From: Astragalus membranaceus
Lineage: Eukaryota > Streptophyta > Magnoliopsida > Fabales > Fabaceae
Assembly: GCA_039519185.1 (NCBI GenBank)
Contig: CM076847.1
Span: forward strand, 90,492,360 to 90,556,359
Length of the DNA stretch: 64,000 nucleotides
Reading direction: 5' to 3'
Part shown: positions 44,431 through 56,067 of the stretch, piece after piece
How positions within the stretch are numbered: position 1 is the stretch's first letter
Layout of the letters: every line of letters starts with the position of its first letter
Program-made: the position numbers and the translations under genes
Notes under the pieces: model-generated
What the model was told of the DNA's origin: nothing
The model's input: only the letters and a program-made list of their open reading frames with translations
Database searches by the model: none

Positions 44431-45421
44431 TGTGAAACCCCTCCATTTCAATGCATAATTGTAACATAAAAAAGAATTTGAATGGTCAACTAATTATTTT
44501 TTATTTAAATAACAACTTATATTAATTTTGACTAAAAAGGGAAATACATATGCATTGTAATATTTTTAATTCATTTACACTATTATAATTGGTAAATATA
44601 TTTATTCAACTAAGTTAGGATTTTACAAATTCAAATAATAATAAAAAAAAATTGGAAATAAAAAAATTATTTCAAAAAATACATTGAGATTTCTATCGAT
44701 CTATCTATATATCCATCTATATCTATATAGACACAGACGCTTTTAACAATGAAAATAAAACAAAAAATAAAAGTTTCATTTCATAAGTGTGATGAATTTA
44801 GAATGAATAAAAATTAATATTAAAAACAAAAAGTTGAATTTATTATTTAATTGTACATCAAAGAATAAAATGGAAGTCTCGTTTATATAAAAATTATAAT
44901 TTGATATAAATAAAGATAATGAGAAGCATTTAAACTAAAGTTTATCCTTTTGTGGAAATTATAAATAATGATAGTCGTATTTTTAGTATTTTGATACTTG
45001 AAATAACAAAATTTTTATATTGATGTAGATTTAGTCATATTTTAAGTATTTTTTTCAAAAAAAAAGAAATGAAAATAATCCAATATCACCAAGCAATTTA
45101 AATTTTGATAGAATATTCAAGATGTTTGATATTTAATATTTAAAAAAACTAATATAAATTGTTTTACTATATAAAATATTATTTATTTTAATGATAAAAT
45201 TAATAATTTGTAAGGGTAAATAAAAAGTTTTAAATCATTTATTAAATTAACTTGTATTTAGGAGATCAAAAGGCAACTAAATCAAGACATCAACTAATGA
45301 ATTAAGAGTAATAAATAAGAGAAGAAAAAAATTAAATTGAAATTAAATTTTTAAATTGAAATAAAAAACTTGAGATTCATTGTGGAGGCTCCATTGGGGT
45401 CTCCTTTACATATATATATAG

Positions 45422-47831
45422 ATATTATTTTATAATTATCGTAGCAATTCATTTATTTGGCTAATTGAAGTAAACAGAACGGTGGAAACAGTTCAATTTA
45501 ACGGTATTATTTAATAGGTTAATAAAAATTAATAAATCGATAATTAAAGAAATCCAATAGAATCGTAAAAAGAGGAAGCAAATAGAAATGTTAGTTAAGA
45601 AAAGTTCAATATTAAAAACAATGTACAATTTACGTTCATCGAATCGAGAGATATGATACACAGAATTGAAAGATAAAAACTCATTATGAAAAATAGAAGA
45701 TCCTTTTGAGGGTGCTCTATAAAAAAACTAATACATAGAATTGAAATATATAATTACATTTAGACGACATCTTAAGGTTATAAAAAAACAACTAGATTAT
45801 ACTGCTTGAGCAAATTCTCCAAACCCATAAACTATGACTCTTATGTGTCTTCAAATGGGCACTCTATGATAGATTTATTCTAGGGATGCCTAAGATAATA
45901 AATACCATGAGTATTGTTTGTTTTTCACAATACCATGAGTATTGTTAATACATACAAACCACCAAAGAAATATTTTAATCGATGATGCCTAAACACTCGA
46001 CCCCATTAAGTTTTCATTACGAATTTACAACCCCACAAAGATCCATATCTTTAGTGTAAGAAGTTTCATTTAAATTGTCCTATAAAAAGAATATTTGGAA
46101 AAAGTAGTAAGATCACCAACTAATCAAGAAAAAATTAAAGGTTGGGATACAATCAAATACTCTGAAGCGTGATGTATTGCTATTGAAGTCTTGTAAGCAA
46201 ATTTAGTGTTAGAGCTCTATCACCATTCCTTTATAGCATTTAGCACATCAGTATCATGATCAAAAGTAATAAATTAAAATCACTAAGTAAGTTTATTTAT
46301 GTAGAAAATTTGTGAAAACAAAAAAAAAACAAAAAATTCATCTCATGAATTTAGAATGAATAATAATGAATAAATTGATATCCAATACTTAATTTCACAT
46401 AAAATCAAAAAGAAAAAGTAAATAAAAACTGGATCTCATAAAATAAGAATGTAGATTAAGAAATAAGAGAAGAAAGTTGATATTTAATTTAAATATAATT
46501 AAAAAATTGAGGAAGATCTCCCTTATAGCCTAATGAATAGAAGAAAAAAGTTGATATTTAATACAAATATAAATTCAAAAAATTAAGAAGCAAAATACTA
46601 GTAAATGAATAAAATGATGTTTTTCTTGGGTTTATTTTTGCCTTTTTGTGATACAGAGGGTGAGCTTCCTATATGTGAGACCTAAGGTGACTCATTCATA
46701 AGAAAGATACTAAAAGTTATATACATCGTGTTTGATTTGTGCACTCAGTGTAAAGACAAACTAATGCACTATCTATTCAGAGAAAAAAAAAAACTCTTCT
46801 TCAAGGGACATAAGTAAATCCTACACATCATACAAATTCACCAAAACTATTAAATAAAACATTTTTCAAAGAACAATAATAAAATATACATGACTTCTCT
46901 CAATGCCTATAACTTTACAAAGAATTGTTATTTCTATTGCATGATTCACTAACTGATCCATATTTTTCTTTGCCTCTTTGTTTACTTCAAAATTGCCAAG
47001 AACATGAAATCTTTGACCCTTTTTGTGCATTCTACCTCTTCTCAGGAAACTCGCTCCTTTCTTCTGCTCATTGTTTTTCAATATGAACCTTTTTGTCAAA
47101 ACCCCTCCCTTTCAATGCATAATTGTTACATAAAAAAGAATTTTAAAGGTCAACTAACTTAATTATACAAAAAATAATCTTTATTTTTTTTTTACAAATT
47201 TTTTTAAAAAAATATGTACTTAGATTGGAAGATTTCAACAAATATTGAGTCGATTGATAAATTTTAATAAATGTATGAACATATTTATTTGTAGGTTTTA
47301 TCACTAAATTATATAATAACTAATATATAAATATGTTTGTGTGTGTGTAAATTAAATTTATTTGATAATAAGTAAATTAAAAAATGATGACATTAATTTC
47401 GAATTAGTTTAATAATATTTCTTTTTTTAAACTAAATTATAATGCTGGTTTTAAATAAAAAATATGAAACGTGTTTAATATTATATCTAACTTTTATTTA
47501 TTGTAATCATTGGCATAAAATATTTTTATCTCATGAAGTTGTTTGTGTATAAAGCTCTTCATCTACTACTATGTATTTTTATATTTTTGGTTACCATTAA
47601 TGTCATCTAATATATATATATATATAATAGTTATCATTATTATTAATCTAATAAAATATAGTTATTTATTATAATTGACACATAAGGAATATATATATAT
47701 ATATATATACTAACAATTAAAATAAGATATATACATATATAAAAAGGAGAAAAACTCACAATTCAAAAGTCAAGCTTCTTTTATATATATATATATATAA
47801 ACACATTGTTAGTTTTTATTATTATTTAATA
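45422..47831. other. AT-rich sequence between Helitron ends, with module copy 3
   Basis: About 46280-47130 repeats the arrangement of 43500-44480 (AATTTAGAATGAATAA-type sequence, TATATACATCGTGTTTGATT, then the shared module at 46800-47130), so this is probably part of another Helitron copy whose 5' end is at 47998. No gene; the open frames at 45461-45661 and 46866-47099 are without domains. Confidence 0.5.
46800..47130. repeat. Helitron-associated dispersed module, copy 3 of 4
   Basis: TATAACTTTACAAAGAATTG, CTCTTTGTTTACTTCAAAA, AAGAACATGAAATCTTTGAC and CCCCTCCCTTTCAATGCATA match the other copies. Confidence 0.6.
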
Positions 47832-47998
47832 TTCCACTAAGAGAATCTTTTAATAAATTAGTGGCAATTATGTTCTTTCATTAGAATTAAAGTCTTCTTT
47901 ATGTGTAAATTTTAAATAAATATTATAATAGATAATATTCATGAGAAAAATTGTGGAGGCACCATTGGGTCTCCTTTACATCTATATATATATATAGA
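47832..47998 (-). mobile_element. Helitron 5' terminus
   Basis: AATATTCCACTAAGAGAATC, GTTAGTGGCAATTATG-like sequence, GTGGAGGCACCATTGGGTCT, then a TA run ending in GAT (TCTATATA on the minus strand). It is the same 5'-terminal block as at 48246 and 52645. Confidence 0.6.
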
Positions 47999-48245
47999 TA
48001 TTTTAATTAGAGAGTGGGTAATAGCTTTATCATAATCATGTGTCTTATGTTATTCCGTTTATTAGCTATAATTTTATTAAACATGGTGGTTTTGTTATTT
48101 TTAATACAACAATTATAAAAAAATCAAAATATTACATTATTGAGATGATGTTATGAGGAGTAATTTAAATTAAAATTTTACATTATCAACTTCTATATTT
48201 CCATAAGAAAATATCATTTTCATATAAATATAAAAATATTTAATT

Positions 48246-48405
48246 AATATTCCACTAAGAGAATCATTTAATAAGTTAGTGGCAATTAGGTGCTTTCATT
48301 AGAGTTAAAACCTTTTTTATGTATAAATTTTAAATAAATATTTTAATAGATAAAATTCATGAGAAAAATTGTGGAGGCTCCATTGGGGTCTCCTTTACAT
48401 ATATA
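48246..48405 (-). mobile_element. Helitron 5' terminus abutting the 3' end of the next copy
   Basis: AATATTCCACTAAGAGAATC through GGAGGCTCCATTGGGGTCTC and a short TA run, which runs straight into the 3' hairpin end of the next Helitron at 48408. Near-identical to 47832-47998. Confidence 0.6.
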
Positions 48406-49118
48406 TACTACAGGAATGCCCGTGCGTTGCACGGGTTATTCTAATATTGTTATTTAAATATAGAATATAGTATGATATTAATATAATTTTAATTTCTTAT
48501 ATCAAACTTATTTATTTTAGGCAATAATCTTATATAAAGTATGTGTTTTTAAATATAAATATTTGTTAATACTCTTTATCAAATTAATTGTTTTGAAAAT
48601 AATTTTACAAAAGTGAAACGAATTTACAAAGTTGAATAAATACTTTAAAATAAGAAATTTGGGATTTAATATGAAAATAAATTATAAAAATAAGGAGCAA
48701 CCTAAAGGCTCCATTTGAGCTTCCTACACAAAATATTATGTTTACATAATATTTATACAATAAATTGGAAAACGTATATAAAATGTAAATTTTAGTCAAA
48801 GACATAAAATTTTAAGAATAAATATTTTTTATAAATTGTATTCCTTTAATTTCGATTAAACTTATGAGTTTGTAAAATATGGATTGAAGATGTAAAGTTT
48901 TAATTAATTGATCTTATATTTAATTCACTTTTTTTATAGTAATTATTGCATATTTTGATATTTAAATTCTGTATCTGTTTATATTTATCATTCAAAAAGT
49001 TAAAAATAATACATACTTGATATAAATCTACCTTTCTGTTAAGCTTTTTTAGACTCTATATTTTTTCTCTACCATTATTTTCTCTATCATAAAAGTAATC
49101 ACTTATGTTTGTGTATTT

Positions 49119-49244
49119 TTTTTGCTACCATGTTATTGGTGCGCAGTTTCCACTGGCTTTGCCGATGACTAATCTACACCTGAGAATCTGACTGGCCACG
49201 TGTATACTCAGTTTTGCCAGTCCATGTGGTTCTCCCCTCTCAAT
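49119..49244 (-). mobile_element. SINE 3' portion (126 bp) with an 18-bp target duplication
   Basis: The minus strand runs GGAGAACCACATGGACTGGC, GATTAGTCATCGGCAAAGCC, CACCAATAACATGGTAGC and then an oligo(A). It is flanked by an exact 18-bp duplication, ACTTATGTTTGTGTATTT, at 49101-49118 and 49245-49262. There is no recognisable pol III A/B box, so it is a 5'-truncated or box-less copy. Confidence 0.8.
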
Positions 49245-50389
49245 ACTTATGTTTGTGTATTTAATTTGTAACTATAATTATGTCAAAAAATTTTGTAACT
49301 ATAATAATTACTACTAATCATGATAATAATTTAGAGATACAAAAAGGCAACAAAAAGCAAAACATCAAGTAATGAGTTAAAATTTGTCGAAAAAAAGTAA
49401 TGAGTTAAGAGTTATCAATAAAGTGTTTTAAAATAAAATTGAAAAATGGAGAAAAACTGACAATTCAAGAGTCAAGCTTCTTTTATTTATTTATTTATTT
49501 ATAAATATTATATTATATTATATTATAGATAAAAATATTTCTTTCATTTGTATCAAAAAAAATATTTTACATAAAAATATTGTTAGTTTGTTATTATCAA
49601 TTTCTATATTTCCATAAGAAAATATAATTTTCATATAAATATAAAAATATTTAATCAATATTCTACTAAGAGAATCAATTCTGACTCAAGTTAAGAACAA
49701 CTCTACATCAGTAAAAAAATGAACAACTCTACATTTCTGTACCAATTCAATTCACACGTTTCTTTCGGTTTCATTGAAGTTATGTACAATGTAAGAATAA
49801 CTCCTGAATAAGTGATAGTTTTTATAATGTCATTTAAATAATATAATAGAAATTAAATAACACGACGTTTTGTAATTGAAGTTCGAAAGACTTATGTTTT
49901 ATATTGATTTTTATACCTATCACCTAAAAATGTAGGAGGGTGATAACAATAATGAGAAGACATGCGAAGAAGATATAGATATTAGTTATCATTTTCTTTA
50001 ACTAATGATATTTTCGCATATTCGTAATTGAATGTTACGCTCTTCTTTAACTAACAATTTTGTTGAATATTACGCTCTTGCAAACTATATGTAGTCTATT
50101 TAGTAAAATATATATGAATGAATTATTATGATGTGATTTTAAATTTCCTTGAATCATATTTTGTATTATTTAACATTATAATTATGTTCGATGGTAACTA
50201 ATTTTAGTGACTATTTTTGATTGTCACAAAATTAGAGCAATTTATTAAAATTGTATTTTAAAATTAGAAACAGAATATAATATTCATAGTTTCTGATCCA
50301 TGCACTCACTTTAAAAACAAAACAAATGAACTTTCTAATTAGAGACAAAAACGTCTTCTTTTATGCTTGAACATTCGTTTGTGAATGTT

Positions 50390-50900
50390 CAATATAACAA
50401 AAACCGTTAGATATAGCACATCATCCAGTTTCATGGAAGCTATTAAAATTAAACATTTTTTAAAGCACAATTTTAATATTAAACATAACTCATACATGTC
50501 TATACCTTTACAACAAAATTGTGGCTCAATTGTCTAACTCAATAACTAATCCCAATTTTTCTTTTTGTCCTTTTGACTGTCAAGAACATGAACCTCAAAT
50601 CTTATGATTTGTCTTTTCTATTTCTTCTCTATACATGTAAACTTCATTTTTTCTCCCTTGACTGCACACTCTAATATTTCTCTATGCGCACTCTACCTCT
50701 TCTCGTGTTACTGCTCCTTTCTAGTGCTCACATGCACATCCTATTTTTGTTTTAATTTTTTTTGCCAAAACCACTTCCCTCACCATTTAAAATATTCTCC
50801 TATAAATAGTTTTGTCATATCATAACTAATTAAAACTACACATCTTGCACTTATCTTTTAGTATCTCATGAATTTATTGACAACTAAAGAATGATTCATA
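50390..50900. repeat. Helitron-associated dispersed module, copy 4 of 4
   Basis: Most diverged copy: CACATCATCCAGTTTCATGG, AATTAAACATTTTTTAAAGC, GCACTCTACCTCTTCTCG, TTTGCCAAAACCACTTCCCT. It carries a small internal duplication of the GCACTCTA stretch. Confidence 0.5.
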
Positions 50901-51430
50901 TTAATATGAAACTCCACATTCAATGTATAACAGTTACACCGAAAAGAATTTCAAAGACCCACTCATTATTTCTTAGTTAAAAATATTTATACAATGAATT
51001 AGAATATGACTATTCATTTCCATTATCATACTAAATTAAATAATTTTTCCAATTGATTATGTAATAAATGAGCTATTAAAATTTATGCAATTTTTGATTA
51101 GAACGTAGGGTATGGTTGTTCAATTTTTTTTTTGTTTTATCACTTAATTATATTATAAATAATATATATATAAGGTTATTTTTAGTTTTTACATTAAACA
51201 TAAGTTTTAAATTATTCCGATAATTAAAATTTAATATATATATATATATACTAAACTAATTTTTATTTATTTTATAATAACTGAACAAAAAAATTATGAC
51301 AATAATTTAGAATGAATCATAAATAATATTTTGATACTTAATAGTGTATTAGTTACAAAAATGAAAAATTATTTAATAATAGAAAGCTATTTTATAGAAA
51401 GCTTTTTCTGTTACAACCTTTCATTATATC

Positions 51431-51432
<2 letters not shown>

Positions 51433-51486
<54 letters not shown>
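51433..51486. repeat. (TA)n microsatellite
   Basis: Uninterrupted TA dinucleotides, about 27 units. Tyr/Ile-repeat open frames over it are artefacts. Confidence 0.9.
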
Positions 51487-51489
<3 letters not shown>

Positions 51490-51891
51490 AACTTAAATTT
51501 TAAGTTTTCAATAAAGGTTGATTTGAACTTATTAATTTTTATAAATAAATAAACATTATAGTAAATAATATATATATTTCTTTATATTACTTCAATTACA
51601 TAAAAAAAAACAACTTACTAATAGTACAACGTAGAATATTGCTATTCATATCTTTTTGGTTAGAATGTGACTATTCATTTGCATTGTACTCCTAAATTAA
51701 ACAATTTTTTCAATTAATTATATAATGAATCAAAAATTCAAAGTTTTTATTTTTTGGTTAGAACGTAAGGTATGGCTATTCATTTTTGTTTGTTTTATCA
51801 CTTAATTATATGGTAAATAATATATATGTAAATATTATAATAAGTTAAACTCGTGAGAAGTATTTTGGAGGCTCCATTGGGGTTTCCTTTA

Positions 51892-51935
<44 letters not shown>

Positions 51936-51938
<3 letters not shown>

Positions 51939-52563
51939 AGAAAGACAGAGTGAGAGAGAGAGGGGGGGAGAGAAAGAAAAATCACAACATCATCTAAGTT
52001 ACGGTTCAACCATATAATCAAGAAAATTATGAATAATAATTGAAGATATACTTCAATCCAAGAAGAGATAGTTTATTTTATTTACACACTATAAAAATAT
52101 GATGTATACATTAAACTTGAAACCTATAACAATCTCAATACTTAATCAACAATCAATTAAAGGTTATGAATAAAAGACAAATTTAGACAAATAAACTTTG
52201 GGACGCTAACTACCACAATGGCTTTATTCAAGCTTGAATATTAGTGATGTAAAAACCAAAAAATTTACATAAGTCATGTAACAACTAAACAAATGTGATG
52301 TAAAAAATGAAAAGATAATTGGTGACTTCTGTTCTTAGGTATTTATAGTATCTCTGAAAGAAGGCTTAAAGTGAAAGAAAATGAAAAAAATTGTAACTTA
52401 TCTATATTAAAAACCAACTATAATAATTAGTACTAATCATGATATAAGTTTAGAGACACCAAAAGGCAAATATAACTTATCTATATTTAAAATAAACAAA
52501 ATATTATATTATATTATATTATATTATATTATATTATTTTATATTTTATTATATTATATTATA
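51936..52563. other. AT-rich stretch next to the Helitron 5' end
   Basis: Starts with a purine-rich AGAGAGAAAGACAGAGTGAG-like patch directly after the TA tract. It ends in a stretch of ATATT/TATTA pentamer-like repeats at about 52500-52575. No gene. Confidence 0.5.
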
Positions 52564-52784
52564 TTATATTATTTTGTTCTTAAACATATTTAATTAGTTA
52601 AAATTAAAATATCATTTTCATATAGATATAAATATCTAATTAATATTCCACTATCATTGAATAAGTTAGTGGCAATTATGTTCTTTAATTGAAATTAAAG
52701 TTTTTTTATGTCTAAATTATGAATAAATATTTTAATATATAAAAATATTGAGAAAAATTGTGGAGCTTCCTTTGGGGTCTCCTT

Positions 52785-52836
<52 letters not shown>

Positions 52837-53047
52837 TATTTTGTTCTTAAACATATTTAATTAGTTAAAATTAAAATATCATTTTCATATAGATATAAAT
52901 ATCTAATTAATATTCCACTATCATTGAATAAGTTAGTGGCAATTATGTTCTTTAATTGAAATTAAAGTTTTTTTATGTCTAAATTATGAATAAATATTTT
53001 AATACATAAACATATTGAGAAAAATTGTGGAGCTTCTTTTGGGATCT

Positions 53048-53137
<90 letters not shown>
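52564..53137 (-). repeat. Tandem duplication of a Helitron 5' end (267-bp period) with (TA)n tracts
   Basis: 52564-52787 and 52831-53053 are near-identical, both from TTATATTATTTTGTTC through AATATTCCACTATCATTG to GTGGAGCTTC and a TA run (52788-52831 and 53052-53137). Only a handful of differences are seen over about 220 bases, so the duplication is recent. The second TA tract is about 85 bp. Confidence 0.8.
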
Positions 53138-53140
<3 letters not shown>

Positions 53141-53532
53141 TTTAGTAGCTTTTCATTGATTTGTTTATTATGTAAACATGTGGAGCAGTCCATTCAATTA
53201 TGAGCTTTCTCTGTTGAATACTATCAATTTCAATGTTACAAGTTTTAAATTTGTGTGGTGCTATCGCCTAACCATGTTGTGATGCTAATTGATTGGTTAA
53301 ACATTATTACTAACTATTAATGTCATATTATCATGATTTGAAGGGGATGTAATGTTGTCTCGGGGTAAAATTCAGACTAATTAAATTCGTCAGTAATGTT
53401 CACGGGGTAAGGTTCGGACTAATTAAATTCGTCTACTTTAAATTTGTCTTTATTTTGAAGAGTTAATGTTTGGACAAATTAAATTTTGTCAGAGTCCCTT
53501 CATAGAAACAACACAAAAGTACCCGTGCGTAT
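53138..53532. other. Intergenic stretch with three imperfect short repeats and a half Helitron hairpin
   Basis: GACTAATTAAATTCGTC occurs near 53374 and 53416, each after CGGGGTAA, with a weaker third copy near 53470. At 53521-53530 ACCCGTGCGT equals the left half of the Helitron hairpin and is cut by the CACTA end at 53533. Confidence 0.5.
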
Positions 53533-54928
53533 CACTACAAGAATTTAAGGTATTTCCGGGGGGCGATTTCCAGCGGAATAAATCCGCCGGTAAATTACCG
53601 GCTGATTTTGGCGCGTTACCGGCGGCTTGTGTTCCCCGGTAAAATACCGGCGGTTTTTTTATTGCTTACCGGCGAACTTTAAAATTTGAAAAATTACCGG
53701 CGGATTTGATGTGCTTACCGGCGGATTCTATTTGCTTACCGACGGACCATTTTAACGAAAAAAATTTGAAAAAAATGCGCCGGTAATTGCAATTACTGGC
53801 GGATAATTTCACCAATTATAAAATAAAATTTTAAAACAATCCGCCGGTATTTTCAATTCATCCGCCGGTAATCGTAAAAAATCCACCGGTAACAGTCGAA
53901 GAAAAATCCGCCGGTAAGCTAGATTTCCGGCGGATAAATTTTAAATTTTGAAATTTAAAAATCCGCCGGTATTTTACTCGAATCCGCCGGTAAGCACGAA
54001 AATCCGTCGGTAATCACGAAAATCCGCCGGTATTTCGCTCGAATCCGCCGGTATGCATCTAGCCGTTGCGATGTTGACTGAATTTCACCGGTAGTCAACA
54101 GAATTTGCCGGTACTGGCCATTACCGACAGATTTGTGCGAGATAGCCGTTGGCATGTTGCCTTTATATTCGAACCGCTTCCCTCACTCTTCACTAACTCT
54201 TCACTCTCTTCTCCAAAATCTCTCTCCTTTCCTTTCCTCCCCATCGATTGGGGTTCTCTGCTGTCCACCAAACTCTCCTCTACCGCCTTTTTCCCATCTC
54301 CACCACCGTAACCCATCCAACCCAAATCCCCAAACCCCTCTAACCACTCTTCGCTGCAACACCACCATTCGCGATGTCGCATCCCTTTCCATCGTTTTTT
54401 GTTGGTTGGAGCCACCGTCGTCGCTCCGATCCTCCGACCCAGCCCCTTCACTCTCTCACTGGAGATCTGCTCCTCCTTCCTCGGCCCATCACTTTTCTCA
54501 TGTCGTCGCCGTCGCGCCCTCCACCCGAACCACCTCCATCGAAGAGGAACAATGGGTTGATCGACAGATTCCGTCCAGATCTGCGGTTCTTGTTCATCAC
54601 CAACACTTCTCCGCAATCCAAGCTCCGACGAACCTCACTCTCCATATCGACAGGATCCAAAGGTAAGTCTCAAACTCCATTATCTGCCACCCTCGACCCT
54701 CCCTCCTGCCCAAAGAACCGCCCTCCTCCTGAACCCCCATCGTGCCGTCCACCACCAAAGCCAAACTGGGTAAGGACTGCTACCATCAGTGTTGGTTAAT
54801 GTCTATGTTGCTGATATTTTCCCTTCTCTAGTTGCTGTGTGGTTTAAGAAAGATGCTAGAAGTGCAAGACTTTTTTTTGGATTATTGTTGTGTCCCTGGT
54901 AGCTTTTGCTTTGGTCCTAGATCCTTTG
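53533..54928 (+). mobile_element. One end of a CACTA (En/Spm) transposon, truncated
   Basis: Starts with the terminal CACTACAAGAA. The next 550 bp hold about 20 copies, in both orientations, of CCGCCGGTAA / TTACCGGCGG, the subterminal transposase-binding repeats of CACTA elements. From 54150 on the sequence is CT-rich with a TTTATATTC TATA-like stretch, resembling the 5' part of an element gene. An overlapping Pro/Ser/Arg-rich open frame (54374-54799) has no recognised domain. The matching right end (TTCTTGTAGTG) is absent: the sequence stops at the chromovirus LTR at 54929. Confidence 0.8.
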
Positions 54929-55681
54929 TGTAACACCCCTGATAAATTCTAACATGTAGAACTACCGAAATACACTAAATGGCATACATCAGAGTAACTT
55001 CCTGTTGATGAATATTGAACACAAACTAAAAATTTCGATAATACATATCAAATGGTTCTCCGAACCGTACTTAGCTTCATCAAGATGCTTAAGTTTCATA
55101 ACTTAAGACTTATACATAATCCTGGTGTTCAATACTCAAGACATAAAGTAGCGGAAGCGATTTACAACTGATACATGATCGTTATACAATCGATAACATA
55201 GAAACAGTACATGGGACAAAGGTCTAAACATGAAACTCAATCTTTAATGATTCCAAAAGTCGCACCGGCTAACCGTGCTTTGTCGCCTTTGCTTTCCCCT
55301 GTTTCTCTGTAAAAACCACAAATATGAAGGGTGAGATAAACATTATCTCAGTGAGTCCTATCAAGACCCCTTACTAGCTCTAGCGGTTCATTATTCTTTT
55401 ATTTTATGCTCATGGCCCTTCTAAGCGACACATGAAGCATATCATATTTTACCTCTTGTAATTTGTAGCCCTACTAAGCGACTACGTATTACATTTCTTT
55501 TTCATTTATCATTCTAGCATAACACCTCAAGCCTACCTATTCTTAGGCACTTCTTTGGCTTTTGGTGAACTCATCCCGCTATTTCTAGTGGGTGAAACCT
55601 CTTGAGTCTAGGTTTTGGGGCTCATGACTTCCCCTCCCCTAGTATGCCAATCCTCTAAGGGTCGTCACCCTTAACCTCTTG

Positions 55682-55683
<2 letters not shown>

Positions 55684-55754
<71 letters not shown>
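55684..55754. repeat. (TA)n microsatellite inside the chromovirus LTR
   Basis: About 35 uninterrupted TA units. Confidence 0.9.
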
Positions 55755-55757
<3 letters not shown>

Positions 55758-56067
55758 GCATGTACCCGCAATGGGGCCGTCTAAAATTCATTCATGTACC
55801 GTCCACCCTTCCACAAGGGAAGGTATCTTGCATTGAATTAACATTTCTTACCTTGACTTTTATGAATTGACATGTGTACACTCGCGTCTTACTAATGCAC
55901 GGTTTTCCTTAACATTTATAACTTGTGAGATTTACCATAAACTTCCTTCATTTCATGACATAAGTGTGTTTCCATTCTTGGGAAACATTTGGGAATCAAT
56001 CGGAAAGGAATCGGAATCGTTTGGAACGGATTAAAAAGAATTTTGAGTTAGGGTAACAGAAGGATCC

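Larger units (their letters stand above)
40911..45421 (-). mobile_element. Non-autonomous Helitron (about 4.5 kb)
   Basis: The 3' end is at the left: CTAG (40911-40914) preceded on the minus strand by a perfect 6-bp-stem hairpin (40923-40928 with 40932-40937, loop GTT). The 5' end is at the right, where GAGGCTCCATTGGGGTCTCC is followed by a TA run and GAT at 45419-45422, i.e. TCTATATATAT on the minus strand. This TC...CTAG structure with a subterminal hairpin defines Helitrons, rolling-circle elements that use a Rep-helicase. No Rep-helicase ORF is present. The interior holds two diverged copies of a shared module (about 42440-42860 and 43960-44430), so internal nesting is likely and the boundaries may belong to two copies. 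Confidence 0.6.
48408..51935 (-). mobile_element. Non-autonomous Helitron (about 3.5 kb)
   Basis: The 3' end lies at the left: a perfect 7-bp-stem hairpin (48419-48425 with 48429-48435, loop GTT), with the terminal CTAG mutated to GTAG on the minus strand. The 5' end is at the right, GGAGGCTCCATTGGGGTTTC followed by a long (TA)n tract to 51935. The first 400 bp match 41400-41850 of the Helitron at 40911. It contains module copy 4 and a SINE (49119-49244). No Rep-helicase. Confidence 0.55.

Noticed and set aside
42440..50900. Possible CRISPR-like or satellite array
   Set aside because: Repeats are long, diverged and irregularly spaced and are bounded by Helitron ends; this is plant nuclear DNA.
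52999..53203. Ile/Tyr-repeat open frames on both strands
   Set aside because: Translation of a (TA)n tract; the same applies at 51331-51552 and 55679-55870.
54133..54799. Pro/Ser/Arg-rich open frames as a host gene
   Set aside because: Overlapping frames on both strands, no domain, and placement inside the CACTA end. It may be an element leader sequence, but a protein is not supported.
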